Positions 26,884-36,023 of a DNA stretch of 64,000 nucleotides are shown here, piece by piece. A program made the position numbers and the translations under genes. The notes beneath the pieces were generated by a model. The model was given only the letters and a program-made list of their open reading frames with translations, ran no database searches and was not told the origin of the DNA. The stretch is taken from the NCBI RefSeq assembly GCF_902832845.1, contig NZ_CADFDB010000011.1, forward strand, positions 62,001 to 126,000, in the 5' to 3' direction. This DNA is from Burkholderia metallica (lineage in GTDB: Bacteria; Pseudomonadota; Gammaproteobacteria; Burkholderiales; Burkholderiaceae). Each line of letters starts with the position of its first letter. Within the stretch, counting starts at the first letter, position 1.

Positions 26884-28302
26884 ATGGCCACCACGACCCC
26901 CGTCAGCAGCACAGACATCAGCACCCTCCTGTCGCAGGCCGGACAGTCGATCATCAGCGGCGCGACCAATTCGTCGCTCGACGTCAATACGCTCGTCACG
27001 ACGCTGGTGAACGCGAAGACGGCCGGGCAATTGCAGACCCTGCAGACCCGCCAGACGAACGACAATACGCAGCTGTCCGCGATCGGCCAGTTGAAGGGTG
27101 CGCTGTCCGCGCTGCAGACCGCGCTCACCGGCCTCTCGAACGGCACCACGCTCGGCAGCCTGGCCGCGACGGCGAGCGGCAGCGGCATCGCGACGACGGT
27201 CACGAGCGGCAGCGGCGCGGTGGCCGGTTCGTATTCGGTCAATGTCACGCAACTCGCGACCGCCAACAAGCTGTCGTCGGCCGGCGTGACGTCGGCGGAC
27301 ACGATCTCGGCCGGCTCGCTGAGCATCACCTTCGGCAGCAACCCCGCGTTCAACGTCAGCGTGGCGGCCGGCGCGTCGCTGTCCGACATCGCGTCGTCGA
27401 TCAATTCGGCATCCGGCAATGCCGGCGTCACCGCATCGGTCATCACCGGTTCGGACGGCCAGCATCTCGTGATGCAGTCGAACGCCACCGGCGCGGCCAA
27501 CACGATTTCGATCACGGGTACGGGCGTCAATTCGAAACTGACGTCGGGGTACACGACGGTCACGCCGGCCGCCGACGCGAAGCTGACGATCGACGGCACG
27601 CCGGTGTCGAGCGCGTCGAACAACGTGTCGGGCGCGCTGACGGGCGTCACGCTGGCGCTGTCGCAGGCCGCCGTCGGCACGACGCAAACCGTCACGCTGT
27701 CGCAGGACACGGCCGCGGCGACGACCGCGATCAACAATTTCGCGACCGCATACAGCAACTTCGTGAGCACGGCGAAATCGCTGTCGTCCTACGACCCGAC
27801 GGCGAAGACCGCCGGCCCGCTGCTCGGCGACGCGATGCTGAACACCATCAGGAACACGCTCGCGACGACGCTCAGCAGCGGCGTCACGACGGGCGGCACG
27901 ACCTATGCGCTCGGCAGCATCGGCATCAACGTGGACTCGACCGGCGCGATGTCGGTCGACACCGCCGCGCTGACCACCGCGCTCAAGTCGAACGGTTCCG
28001 CGGTGGCGGCGATCTTCAACCAGACGAACGGCATCGCCCAGGCGCTCAATGCGAACATCAACTCGTACACGCAGACGTCCGGCCTGATCGACCAGCGCAA
28101 CACCGCGATCAATGCCGATCTGACGAGCGTGCAGAATCAGGCCACGCAACTGCAGACCTACTCGAACCAGCTGACCACGCAATACACCGCGCAGTTCACC
28201 GCGCTGAACACGCTGATGGCGCAGATGGCGAACAACACCCGCTACCTGACCCAGCTGTTCGGCGGCCAGAACAGCGCGGGCGCGATGGCCACCAACAAGT
28301 AA
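26884..28302 (+). CDS. fliD: FliD, flagellar filament cap
   Basis: A 472-residue cap protein that assembles as an oligomer on the filament tip and folds incoming flagellin. It has the FliD N-terminal domain (LDVNTLVTTLVNAKTAGQLQ), a central domain with repeated G/S/T-rich strands, and a C-terminal coiled region (QTSGLIDQRNTAINADLTSV, then YTAQFTALNTLMAQMANNTR). It lies 194 bases after fliC and before a FliT-like gene. No fliS lies between them, unlike the common fliD-fliS-fliT order. Confidence 0.96.
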   Translation: MATTTPVSSTDISTLLSQAGQSIISGATNSSLDVNTLVTTLVNAKTAGQLQTLQTRQTNDNTQLSAIGQLKGALSALQTALTGLSNGTTLGSLAATASGSGIATTVTSGSGAVAGSYSVNVTQLATANKLSSAGVTSADTISAGSLSITFGSNPAFNVSVAAGASLSDIASSINSASGNAGVTASVITGSDGQHLVMQSNATGAANTISITGTGVNSKLTSGYTTVTPAADAKLTIDGTPVSSASNNVSGALTGVTLALSQAAVGTTQTVTLSQDTAAATTAINNFATAYSNFVSTAKSLSSYDPTAKTAGPLLGDAMLNTIRNTLATTLSSGVTTGGTTYALGSIGINVDSTGAMSVDTAALTTALKSNGSAVAAIFNQTNGIAQALNANINSYTQTSGLIDQRNTAINADLTSVQNQATQLQTYSNQLTTQYTAQFTALNTLMAQMANNTRYLTQLFGGQNSAGAMATNK

Positions 28303-28330
28303 GTCGCAACCGCACCGAACGGACCTGACC

Positions 28331-28627
28331 ATGACGAACGACACCCTGTCCCGCGCCTTCGACCTGACCCGCGCGATGCAGTCGGCAGCCGACGCACGCG
28401 ACTGGGTGCGCGTCGCGGCCCTCGTCGACGAACGCTCGCCGCTGCTGATGAACCTGTCCGGCGAGCAGACGCCAGACGCGCTGGACCAGGTGCGGCAGAT
28501 CATGGCGATCGACGCGTCGATCACGGAGCATGCGCAGACCGACCGTGACCGCCTGGCTGCGGAATTTGCGCAGTCCCAGGAGCGGATCAAGGCCGCGAGC
28601 CAGTACCAGAAGGCCGGCATGCTGTGA
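28331..28627 (+). CDS. fliT: FliT-like flagellar chaperone
   Basis: A 98-residue, mostly helical acidic protein (RAFDLTRAMQSAADARDWVR, LVDERSPLLMNLSGEQTPDA, RLAAEFAQSQERIKAASQYQ). Position directly after fliD and its length fit FliT, the FliD export chaperone that can also antagonise FlhDC in enterobacteria. The sequence is only weakly like enterobacterial FliT, so the name rests on context and general pattern. It is 28 bases after fliD and ends at a strong terminator. Confidence 0.8.
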   Translation: MTNDTLSRAFDLTRAMQSAADARDWVRVAALVDERSPLLMNLSGEQTPDALDQVRQIMAIDASITEHAQTDRDRLAAEFAQSQERIKAASQYQKAGML

Positions 28628-28707
28628 CCGGCCGGGCGTCTCGCCCGCCGCGCATTTCGAATTAAAAGACGCCGCCAGTCGAGCGGTCCGTTGTCGCCGT
28701 ACCGTCG

Positions 28708-28732
28708 AGCCGCTTCCATGCGGCTTTTTTTT
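28708..28732 (+). terminator. Intrinsic terminator after fliT
   Basis: AGCCGC-TTCCAT-GCGGCT stem followed by eight T, ending the fliD-fliT transcript. Confidence 0.92.
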
Positions 28733-28868
28733 CGCCTGCAGGCGGGAGCGCGAGCCGGATCGCGCCGGCTACGCCCGCGTCGCCCGCTCGACGGCCGCCC
28801 CGATCATCTCGGGCGGCCGGCCCGACGATGCCCGAGCGCGGCTTCCAGCCGTGGCGCGATCCCGCTCG

Positions 28869-31355
28869 TCACGCGTCCCGGGTCGCCGTCTCACCGGCCG
28901 CGTAGCGGGTCCACATGCCGTGCAGCGCGTCCTCGAGGTTGCGTGCGAAGCGCGACGCATCGCACAGCGGCGACGCCAGCGCGCGCTCGCGCAGCGTTGC
29001 ACGCAGCGTCGCCAGCCCGTCGCGGTCGCGCGCGAACGCGACGGCCTTCGCGAGGTACGCCGCCTCGTCTTCCGCGATCCATTCGCCCATGCCGGCCGCG
29101 TGCAGCAGGCTCTCGCAAATGTGCGTGACGAACCGGCTGCCCTTCATCCCGAGCACCGGCACGCCCATCCACAGCGCTTCGGCGGTAGTCGTGCCACCCG
29201 GGTACGGGAACGGGCTCAGCGCGATGTCGATGCGGTTATACGCGGCGAAGTACTCCGCACGCGGCGAACCGCCTTCGAGAATCAGCCGATCCGCGCCGAT
29301 GCCGTGCCGCGCGAAGCGCTCGAGCGTCGCGTGGTTCACGTCGCCGGCGCCGAGCTCATGGGCCTTCAGCAGCAGGCGCGCGTCCGGCAGCGCGTGCAAG
29401 ATGCGCGACCACAGCGCGACGACCTCGTCGCTGATCTTGATCAGCTTGCCGAAGCAGCCGAACGTGACGCCGCCATGAGTCGCCATCGGCAGCGGGCCGA
29501 CCGCGACATCGTACGGCGGCGGCGTGAAGCACAGGTAGCTGTCCGGCAGTCGCCACGGCCGTTCGGTGAAGTGATGCGCCTCGTCGGCCGGTAGCGTATA
29601 GGCATCGCCGATGAAATAGTCGATCGCGCGGCAACCGGTCGTTGCGAAGAATCCGAGCCAGCTCGCCTGCACCGGCGCGGGCTTGTGCCCGAAGATCGGC
29701 AGGCCGCTCCAGTTGGTATGGCCCGCCATATCGATCAGGATGTCGATGCCGTCGTCGCGAATCAGTTGCGCGGCCTCCTCGCGACCCAGGCTGACCACCT
29801 TCTTCCAGCTCGCGAAGTTCGGCCTGAGCCGCGTGGTCACGTCGTCCTCGCCGACGAACGTCACATAGGCGTGCGGCTCGATGCGCGACCGGTCGATCCG
29901 CGCGAGCACGCTTTCAAGGAAGATGCCGACCGGGTGCTGCCGCAGGTCGCCCGACACGAAGCCGACGCGCAGTGGCCGCCCCTGCGCCTGCGCGACGCGC
30001 TGCGCGCGGTCGTGCTCGAACGGATGCGCGTCGCGCTCGAGATGCTCGCCGTAGCGGCGCGCTTCAGCGACCCACTCCTGCGGTTCGAACGCGGGCGAGC
30101 TCGACATGTTGAACAGCATCCGCGAGTACGCGCGATGCAGGTCGTGCCGGATCGCCGAGCGGAACGCATCCAGCGCGCCGGCGAGATCCCCTTTCGCCCA
30201 CAGGATGTCGCCGAGCGTCATCTGGACCTTCAGCGGATCGATGCCGAGCTCCCGCGCGATCTCGGTGTGCTTCATCGCCTCGTCGAGCTTCTCGAGCCGA
30301 AACAGCGCGGCGGCAAGGTTGTGATGCGCGTCGGCATCGTCCGGGTTCAGGTCGATCGCATGCCGGTGGCTCAACTCCGCGGCGGCCAGCAAGTTGAGGT
30401 TGTGATACGCGAAGCCAAGGAAGTTGTATGCGTCGGCCAGTTCGGGATCAAGCTCGATCGCACGCCGGCACACTTGCACCGCCTCCCCGTATTCGCCCTG
30501 CTGGTTGCGCAAATCGCCGAGCCACGCCCATGCCTGTGCATGCGCGGGGTCGATCGCGACCGCCTGCTCGAGCAGTTCGAGCGCCTTGTCGAAATCGCCG
30601 ATACGCTGCAGCAGCCTTGCCAGTACGCAGTGCGCGTCCGCGTCGCCTGGATCGAGTCCCTCGCGCGCATGGTCGACCGCACCCCGCAGATCACCTGCCG
30701 CGCGCAGCGTCTCGCTCAGCCCCTGGTGCGCGACACGGAAGCCCGGTTGCAGCGAGATGGCGCGACGATAGGCATCCGCAGCATCGTCGAATTTCTCCTG
30801 CGCATGCAGCGCGTTGCCGAGATTGCAGTACGCATCCGCGTATTGCGGCTGGTGCGCGACCGCCTTGGCGTAGCTCGCCGCCGCCGCCTCGTGCTCGCCC
30901 AGATCCCGCAGCGCGTTGCCGAGGTTGTTGTACGCCTGCGCATAGCCGGGCCGCAGCTCGATCGCGCGCGCGCAGCTCTCCATCGCAGCCGCCGGCTCGC
31001 GCGCGTCGCGCAGCGCGTTGCCGAGGTTGTTGTGCGCTTCCGGATAGTCCGGCCGCAGCGCCACCGCGCGCCGGTAGTGCGCGATCGCGTCGTCGAGCCG
31101 GCCGCTTTCGCGCAGCATGTTGCCCAGGTTGTTGAAGTACGACGCGTCCGGCCGCTCGACGAGCGATTGCTCCATCAGTGCGAGCCCCGCGTCGTACTGC
31201 TTCAGCTGGCACGCGAGCAGCCCGAGGAAATGCAGCGCATCCGGCTGGCCCGGCTGCGCGGCGAGGATCGCGTCGTACAGCGTCTTCGCTTCCGCGAGAC
31301 GCCCCGCCTGATGATGCGCCAGCGCGGACTGCAGCGTGTCGTGGATATCGTTCAT
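28869..31355 (-). CDS. TPR and GT41 (SPINDLY/OGT-like) glycosyltransferase, copy 1
   Basis: An 828-residue protein. Residues 1-415 hold about eleven TPR units (for example EAHNNLGNALRDAREPAAA, AQAYNNLGNALRDLGEHEAA). Residues 460-820 form a GT41 catalytic domain like eukaryotic O-GlcNAc transferase: RPLRVGFVSGDLRQHPVG, DILIDMAGHTNWSGLPIFG, FGCFGKLIKISDEVVALWS with the likely diphosphate-binding Lys, and SPFPYPGGTTTAEALWMG. Such enzymes add a sugar to Ser/Thr. Position next to fliC-fliD-fliT points to flagellin as acceptor; a glycosyltransferase linked to the flagellin cluster in B. cenocepacia does this. The ATG at 31353-31355 overlaps the stop of copy 2. It is the last gene of a three-paralogue set. 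Confidence 0.9.
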   Translation of the reverse strand: MNDIHDTLQSALAHHQAGRLAEAKTLYDAILAAQPGQPDALHFLGLLACQLKQYDAGLALMEQSLVERPDASYFNNLGNMLRESGRLDDAIAHYRRAVALRPDYPEAHNNLGNALRDAREPAAAMESCARAIELRPGYAQAYNNLGNALRDLGEHEAAAASYAKAVAHQPQYADAYCNLGNALHAQEKFDDAADAYRRAISLQPGFRVAHQGLSETLRAAGDLRGAVDHAREGLDPGDADAHCVLARLLQRIGDFDKALELLEQAVAIDPAHAQAWAWLGDLRNQQGEYGEAVQVCRRAIELDPELADAYNFLGFAYHNLNLLAAAELSHRHAIDLNPDDADAHHNLAAALFRLEKLDEAMKHTEIARELGIDPLKVQMTLGDILWAKGDLAGALDAFRSAIRHDLHRAYSRMLFNMSSSPAFEPQEWVAEARRYGEHLERDAHPFEHDRAQRVAQAQGRPLRVGFVSGDLRQHPVGIFLESVLARIDRSRIEPHAYVTFVGEDDVTTRLRPNFASWKKVVSLGREEAAQLIRDDGIDILIDMAGHTNWSGLPIFGHKPAPVQASWLGFFATTGCRAIDYFIGDAYTLPADEAHHFTERPWRLPDSYLCFTPPPYDVAVGPLPMATHGGVTFGCFGKLIKISDEVVALWSRILHALPDARLLLKAHELGAGDVNHATLERFARHGIGADRLILEGGSPRAEYFAAYNRIDIALSPFPYPGGTTTAEALWMGVPVLGMKGSRFVTHICESLLHAAGMGEWIAEDEAAYLAKAVAFARDRDGLATLRATLRERALASPLCDASRFARNLEDALHGMWTRYAAGETATRDA
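30916..31312. repeat. Near-identical 397-base tract shared with GT41 copy 2
   Basis: Aligns without gaps to 33111-33507 (offset 2195) with about 10 mismatches by eye, roughly 97.5% identity. It covers the second to fifth TPR units near the N-terminus. Flanking parts of the two genes are much more diverged. Suggests recent duplication or gene conversion. Confidence 0.9.
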
Positions 31356-33550
31356 GCTTCCTGCTCCAAGTTCGTATAGCGTTGCCACATGGCGAGGAAC
31401 GCCGCTTCGAGATGCGCGGCGAACCGGCGCGCGTCGCACAACGGCGATGCGAGCAGCTGCGCGCGCAGCCCGGCGCGCAGCGCCGCGAGCTGCTCGCGAT
31501 CGCGCACCGCCGCGATCGCCTTCGCGACATAGGTGTCCTCGCCGTCAGCGACCCATTCGCCCATGCCCGCCGCGTGCAGCACGCTTTCGCAAATGTGCGT
31601 GACGAACCGGCTGCCCTTCATCCCGAGCACCGGCACGCCCATCCACAGCGCTTCGGCCGTGGTCGTGCCGCCCGGGTACGGAAACGGACTCAGCGCGACG
31701 TCGATGCGGTGATACGCGGCAAAGTATTCCGCGCGCGGCGAACCGCCCTCGAGGATCAGCCGGTCCGCGTCGATGCCATGCCGCGCGAAGCGCGCGGCGG
31801 TCGCGTCGCGCACGCCCTCGCGGCCGAGTTCATGCGCCTTGAGCAGCAGGCGCGCGTCCGGCAGTGTGTGCAGGATGCGCGACCACGCGCGCACGACGTC
31901 GTCGCCGATCTTCACGAGCTGGCCGAAGCAACCGAAGGTCGGATGGCCGCTCGCCGCCATCGGCAGCGGGCCGACCTCGACGTCGCAGGCCGGCGGCGTG
32001 AAGCACAGGAAGCTGTCGGGCAGCCGCCACGGCTTCTCGACGAAGTGATGCGCTTCGGCGTCCGGCAGCGTGTAGCGGTCGCCGATGAAGTAGTCGATCG
32101 CGTCGCAGCCGGTCGACGCGAAGAAGCCGAGCCAGCTCGCCTGCACCGGCGCGGGTTTCCAGCCGAACACGGGAAGCCCGCTCGACTGCGTATGGCCCGC
32201 GAGGTCGACGAGGACGTCGATTTCGTCGTCGTGAATCATTCGCGCGGCCGCCTCCGGACCCAGCGCGGCGATCGAGCGCCAGCCGTTCGCGTGCGGCTTC
32301 AGTTTCTCGGTGATCGCGTCCTCCTCGTCCGTGGTCGCGTACACGCGCAGGTCGATGCGCGTGCGCTCGAGGTGCGCCAGCACGCTTTCCAGGAAGATGC
32401 CGACCGGATGCAGGCGCAGGTCGCCGGACACGAAGCCGACGCGCAGCGGCCGCCCTTGTGCGCGCGCGTCCCGCTCGCGCGGGTCGTGCGCATAGCGCGT
32501 CGAACGCGCGGCCAGGTGCCGGCCGTAGCGCCGCGCGTCGGCCAGGTAGTCGGCGGGGTTCACGCAAGCGGACGCCGCCGCGCTGAACAGCAGCCGGTTC
32601 AGCACGGTCGCCGCGACGTCGTCGGCGTCGTCGCGCACCAGCGCCAGCGCATCGCGATACGCGTGGACCGCGGCATCGACGTTGCCCTGCGCGCGCAGGA
32701 TGTCGCCGAGATTGACGTGCATCAACACGGCCGGCGGGCCGGCCTGCAACGCCTGCCGGCAATACACGAGCGCCTCGTCGAGCCGCTGCAGCTTCAGCAG
32801 CACGACGGACAGGTTGTGGCACGCGCCGGCGTCCGCCGGATTCAGCGTGACAGCCGTGCGATGGCTGGCCTGCGCCGCGTCGAGCCGGTCCAGTCCGTGA
32901 TACGCGTTGCCCGCGTGGTTGTGCGCTTCGGCGAGGTTCGGCGCGAGCCGGATCGCGTCCTGCGCATGCGCGAGCGCCTCCGCGCAGCGCAGCTGCCGGT
33001 GACGCACGGCGCTCAAGTTCGCGTGGGCCATCGCCATCGACGGGTCCAGCTCGATCGCGCGACCGTAGTGCGACGCGGCGCGATCAAGGTCGCCCAGATC
33101 CTGCAACGCGTTGCCGAGGTTGTTGTACGCCTGCGCATAGCCGGGGCGCAGCTCGATCGCCCGCGCGCAGCTCTCCATCGCGGCCACCGGCTCGCGCGCG
33201 TCGCGCAGCGCGTTGCCGAGGTTGTTGTGCGCTTCCGGATAGTCCGGCCGCAGCGCCACCGCGCGCCGATAGTGCGCGATCGCGTCGTCGAGCCGGCCGC
33301 TTTCGCGCAGCATGTTGCCCAGGTTGTTGAAGTACGACGCGTCCGGCCGCTCGACGAGCGATTGCTCCATCAGCGCGAGTCCCGCGTCGTACTGCTTCAG
33401 CTGGCACGCCAGCAGCCCGAGAAAATGCAGCGCATCCGGCTGGCCCGGCTGCGCGGTGAGGATCGCGTCGTACAGCGTCTTCGCTTCCGCGAGACGCCCC
33501 GCCTGATGATGCTCGAGCGCCGCCTGCAATGCCTGTCCTGTTCCGTCCAT
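31352..33550 (-). CDS. TPR and GT41 (SPINDLY/OGT-like) glycosyltransferase, copy 2
   Basis: A 732-residue paralogue of the neighbouring gene. It has about eight TPR units in residues 1-285 and a GT41 catalytic domain from about 365 (RPLRVGFVSGDLRLHPVGIF, DVLVDLAGHTQSSGLPVFG, FGCFGQLVKIGDDVVRAWS, SPFPYPGGTTTAEALWMG). The Lys of the FGxLxKI motif is kept. The first 140 residues are almost identical to copy 1, the rest is diverged, and it has fewer TPRs. I chose ATG at 33548-33550 (GAG a few bases upstream) over a TTG six codons earlier. The stop overlaps the start of copy 1 (ATGA). Confidence 0.9.
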   Translation of the reverse strand: MDGTGQALQAALEHHQAGRLAEAKTLYDAILTAQPGQPDALHFLGLLACQLKQYDAGLALMEQSLVERPDASYFNNLGNMLRESGRLDDAIAHYRRAVALRPDYPEAHNNLGNALRDAREPVAAMESCARAIELRPGYAQAYNNLGNALQDLGDLDRAASHYGRAIELDPSMAMAHANLSAVRHRQLRCAEALAHAQDAIRLAPNLAEAHNHAGNAYHGLDRLDAAQASHRTAVTLNPADAGACHNLSVVLLKLQRLDEALVYCRQALQAGPPAVLMHVNLGDILRAQGNVDAAVHAYRDALALVRDDADDVAATVLNRLLFSAAASACVNPADYLADARRYGRHLAARSTRYAHDPRERDARAQGRPLRVGFVSGDLRLHPVGIFLESVLAHLERTRIDLRVYATTDEEDAITEKLKPHANGWRSIAALGPEAAARMIHDDEIDVLVDLAGHTQSSGLPVFGWKPAPVQASWLGFFASTGCDAIDYFIGDRYTLPDAEAHHFVEKPWRLPDSFLCFTPPACDVEVGPLPMAASGHPTFGCFGQLVKIGDDVVRAWSRILHTLPDARLLLKAHELGREGVRDATAARFARHGIDADRLILEGGSPRAEYFAAYHRIDVALSPFPYPGGTTTAEALWMGVPVLGMKGSRFVTHICESVLHAAGMGEWVADGEDTYVAKAIAAVRDREQLAALRAGLRAQLLASPLCDARRFAAHLEAAFLAMWQRYTNLEQEA
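33111..33507. repeat. Near-identical 397-base tract shared with GT41 copy 1
   Basis: Partner of the tract at 30916-31312; same strand, same frame in both genes, about 97.5% identical by eye. Confidence 0.9.
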
Positions 33551-33564
33551 CTCGTGTGCTCTGC

Positions 33565-33791
33565 TCAATAGGGATGCGGTTCGCGTCCGGAGTCGATCAG
33601 CCTGCCGCCGTGCCCGATCATCACGGTCGACGCCGCAATCCCATCGCGTGCCATCCCGACTACGGTGTCGCGCACGCGCGACCGGTCGGAACGACGATCA
33701 CGTCGGCCGGCGAGGTGTTCGGCGCGAGGAGCGCCATGTTCCGCTTGCCGCTGGCGTGGAAATGCCCACGCACGTCACGTCGCGAGCGGCC
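33565..33791 (-). pseudogene. Possible broken gene remnant between GT41 copies 3 and 2
   Basis: The spacer translates in two minus-strand frames into protein-like sequence. From the stop of copy 3: GHFHASGKRNMALLAPNTSP then ADVIVVPTG. After a frame change near 33670-33685: RVRDTVVGMARDGIAASTVM then IGHGGRLIDSGREPHPY, ending at a TGA at 33565, 14 bases before the ATG of copy 2. This looks like the C-terminal end of a lost, frameshifted gene of the same operon. I cannot name the family. The reading is by eye and could be chance in high-GC DNA, but the residue composition is unlike the usual Arg/Ala-rich shadows. Confidence 0.4.
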
Positions 33792-35579
33792 TCACACGGA
33801 TGCGCCCGGCGCGGCTTCGACGTGCTGCGCCCACATGCCGTGCAGTGCGTCCTCGAAGTGGCGCGCGAAGCGGGGCGCGTCGCACAGCGGCGACGCGAGC
33901 ACCTGTGCGCGCAGCGTCGTGCGCAGCGCCGCCAGCCCGGCGGGCGAGCCGACCTGCGCGACGGCCTTCGCGACATACGCGTCGTCGTCGTCCGCGATCC
34001 ACTCGGGCAGCCGCGCCGAATGCAGCAGGCTCTCGGCGATGTGCGACAGGAAGCGCTCGCCGCGCCGGCACAGAACGGGCACACCCATCCACAGCGCTTC
34101 GGCGGTCGTCGTGCCGCCCGGATACGGGAACGGGCTCAGCATCAGGTCGACGCGCCGGTACGCGGCCAGGTATTCGGCGCGCGGCGAGCGGCCTTCGAGG
34201 ATCAGGCGCTGCGCGTCGATGCCGTGCGCCGCGAAGCGCGCGGCAAGCGCCTGCTGCTCGCGCGGATCGTCGAGATGCTCCGCCTTCACGAACAGCTTCG
34301 CGCCCGCGACCGATTGCAGCACGCGCGACCAGACCGCGACGACGCGATCGGTGATCTTCGCGAGCTTGCCGAAATAGCCGAAGGTCGGATGGCCGTTCGC
34401 GAGCATCGGCAGCGCGCCGACGTCGACAGGCTCGGCCGGCGGCGTGAAGCACAGATAGCTGTCAGGCAGATGCCACGGCCGCTCGGTGAAATGCGCGGCC
34501 TCGGCGGGCGGCAGCACATGACGGTCGCCGATCACGTAGTCGATCGCGCGCACGCCGGTGCTCGCGAAATAACCGGGCCAGCTCGCCTGCAGCGGCGCGG
34601 GCTTCCACGCGAACAGCGGCAGGCGGTTGTAGACCGTGTGGCCCGCCGCGTCGAGCAGCACGTCGATGCGGTCCGCGCGGACACGCGCGGCGGCCGCTTC
34701 GTCGCTCAGACCGGCAATGCAGGTCCACGTCGCGAAGGCCGGCTTGATGCGGGCGGTCACGTCGTCCTCGACGTCGCGCGTCGGGTACGCATGCATCTCG
34801 ATCCGGTTCGCGTCGAGATGCTTCAGCATGCTCTCGATGAAATAGCCGACCGGATGCGCTTTCAGGTCGCCCGACACGATGCCGACCTTGAGCGGCCGCC
34901 CGGCGCGGGCGGTCAGGTCGACGAGCCAGTCCGTCCACGGCGTCGCGCACCGCGTGACGACTTCGTCGTAGCGCGCGGCCTCGGCGAGATAGGCGTCGTG
35001 GTCGAACGCTTCGCTGCAGTGGCTCGCGAACAGCAGGTTGCTGCGCGGCTCCGGCAGTTCGGGGCGCAGCGCGACTGCGTGCCGGTAAGCCTCGAGCGCG
35101 GCCGGAATCTCGTTCAGGTCGAAGAGCGCATTCGCAAGGTTGTTGTAGGCCTGGCCGTTGTCCGGCTTCAGCGCGATGGCCTGGCAGAACGCATCGACGG
35201 CCGCACGGGCGTCGCCGGCGAGCCGAAGCGCGTTGCCGAGGTTGTTGTACGCATCGACGTAGTCGGGTCGCAGCTCGATTGCGAGACGGAAGCATTCGGC
35301 GGCGGCGGCGTGACGGTTGTCCGCCTGCATCACGTTGCCGAGGTTGTAGTAGTACATCGCGTCCGGCCTGATCTCGATCGCCGCCATGATCAGGTCGGAT
35401 GCCTCCTGATAGCGCCCGTACTGATGGCCGACCAGGCCGAGGAGGTGAAGCGCGTCCGCGTGCCGGGGATCGCTGTCGAGGATCTGCCGGTACAGCGTCT
35501 CGGCCTCTTCCAGCCGGTCGGCCTGATGGTGCGCCAGCGCCTGTTCGATCGTGGCGGCGGCGGGGGAGGTGGGCATCAT
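33792..35579 (-). CDS. TPR and GT41 (SPINDLY/OGT-like) glycosyltransferase, copy 3
   Basis: A 595-residue paralogue, the shortest and most diverged of the three. About five TPR units lie in residues 1-190 (AYNNLGNALRLAGDARAAVD, AYNNLANALFDLNEIPAAL). The GT41 domain runs from about 228 to the end (RPLKVGIVSGDLKAHPVGYF, DVLLDAAGHTVYNRLPLFAW, FGYFGKLAKITDRVVAVWS, SPFPYPGGTTTAEALWMG). The catalytic-site pattern is intact. It is the first gene of the minus-strand set and may have its own acceptor or donor sugar. The promoter should lie in the 444-base gap upstream, shared with the divergent cassette. Confidence 0.9.
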   Translation of the reverse strand: MMPTSPAAATIEQALAHHQADRLEEAETLYRQILDSDPRHADALHLLGLVGHQYGRYQEASDLIMAAIEIRPDAMYYYNLGNVMQADNRHAAAAECFRLAIELRPDYVDAYNNLGNALRLAGDARAAVDAFCQAIALKPDNGQAYNNLANALFDLNEIPAALEAYRHAVALRPELPEPRSNLLFASHCSEAFDHDAYLAEAARYDEVVTRCATPWTDWLVDLTARAGRPLKVGIVSGDLKAHPVGYFIESMLKHLDANRIEMHAYPTRDVEDDVTARIKPAFATWTCIAGLSDEAAAARVRADRIDVLLDAAGHTVYNRLPLFAWKPAPLQASWPGYFASTGVRAIDYVIGDRHVLPPAEAAHFTERPWHLPDSYLCFTPPAEPVDVGALPMLANGHPTFGYFGKLAKITDRVVAVWSRVLQSVAGAKLFVKAEHLDDPREQQALAARFAAHGIDAQRLILEGRSPRAEYLAAYRRVDLMLSPFPYPGGTTTAEALWMGVPVLCRRGERFLSHIAESLLHSARLPEWIADDDDAYVAKAVAQVGSPAGLAALRTTLRAQVLASPLCDAPRFARHFEDALHGMWAQHVEAAPGASV

Positions 35580-36023
35580 GAGCTAAGTCGTCCTGGTAGC
35601 CAATACGGGATTCGAATCGCGGCCGGCTCCGCTGCGTCGGCGCACGCCTTCGCCTGCGGACGCACGCACCGACGGTCTCCGACGTGTCCGAATTCTCCTC
35701 GCGCACGCCGCGTTCCAATTTGGCGAGCAGGTGCTGGAATTGGTCGCTATTCCCGCTACTGCAAGCCGCACCCGCGGGTGCCCCGAATTCGCACCGGACC
35801 ACCCGCGAATCCATCGAAATGCGGGGTGAAACCACCCGCTAATCCGACATTCGATCCTGGCGGCGCTCGCTAGACTCGATTCCGAAAGATGACCGGATTG
35901 CACCGTGCGGACAGCCGCGACGCGTGCGGGCCCGGTTGCCGCACCGGATGCCGGCCGCGCACGCGCCCCCGGTCCGCCACGGCACTTCGTTCGGTATCAC
36001 TCATAGTCCCTGGAGCCTTTTGT
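35580..36023. other. Divergent promoter region between the GT41 set and the sugar cassette
   Basis: A 444-base spacer between oppositely transcribed units. No coding sequence is evident; repeated ACCCGC-containing motifs lie in the middle (see 35768-35844). A possible plus-strand -10 (TAGACT near 35872) has no good -35. Confidence 0.45.
35768..35844. promoter_or_regulatory. Clustered ACCCGC repeats, possible operator
   Basis: A perfect 14-base palindrome GCACCCGCGGGTGC (35768-35781) is followed by ACCACCCGCGAATCC (35797-35811) and ACCACCCGCTAATCC (35830-35844). The last two match at 14 of 15 positions and start 33 bases apart, about three helical turns. This would suit cooperative binding by one regulator of both divergent units. 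The protein is unknown. Confidence 0.4.

Noticed and set aside
28869-35579. Regularly spaced repeats suggesting CRISPR or a minisatellite.
   Set aside because: The period is about 102 bases, equal to 34 codons, and arises from TPR units in the coding sequence.
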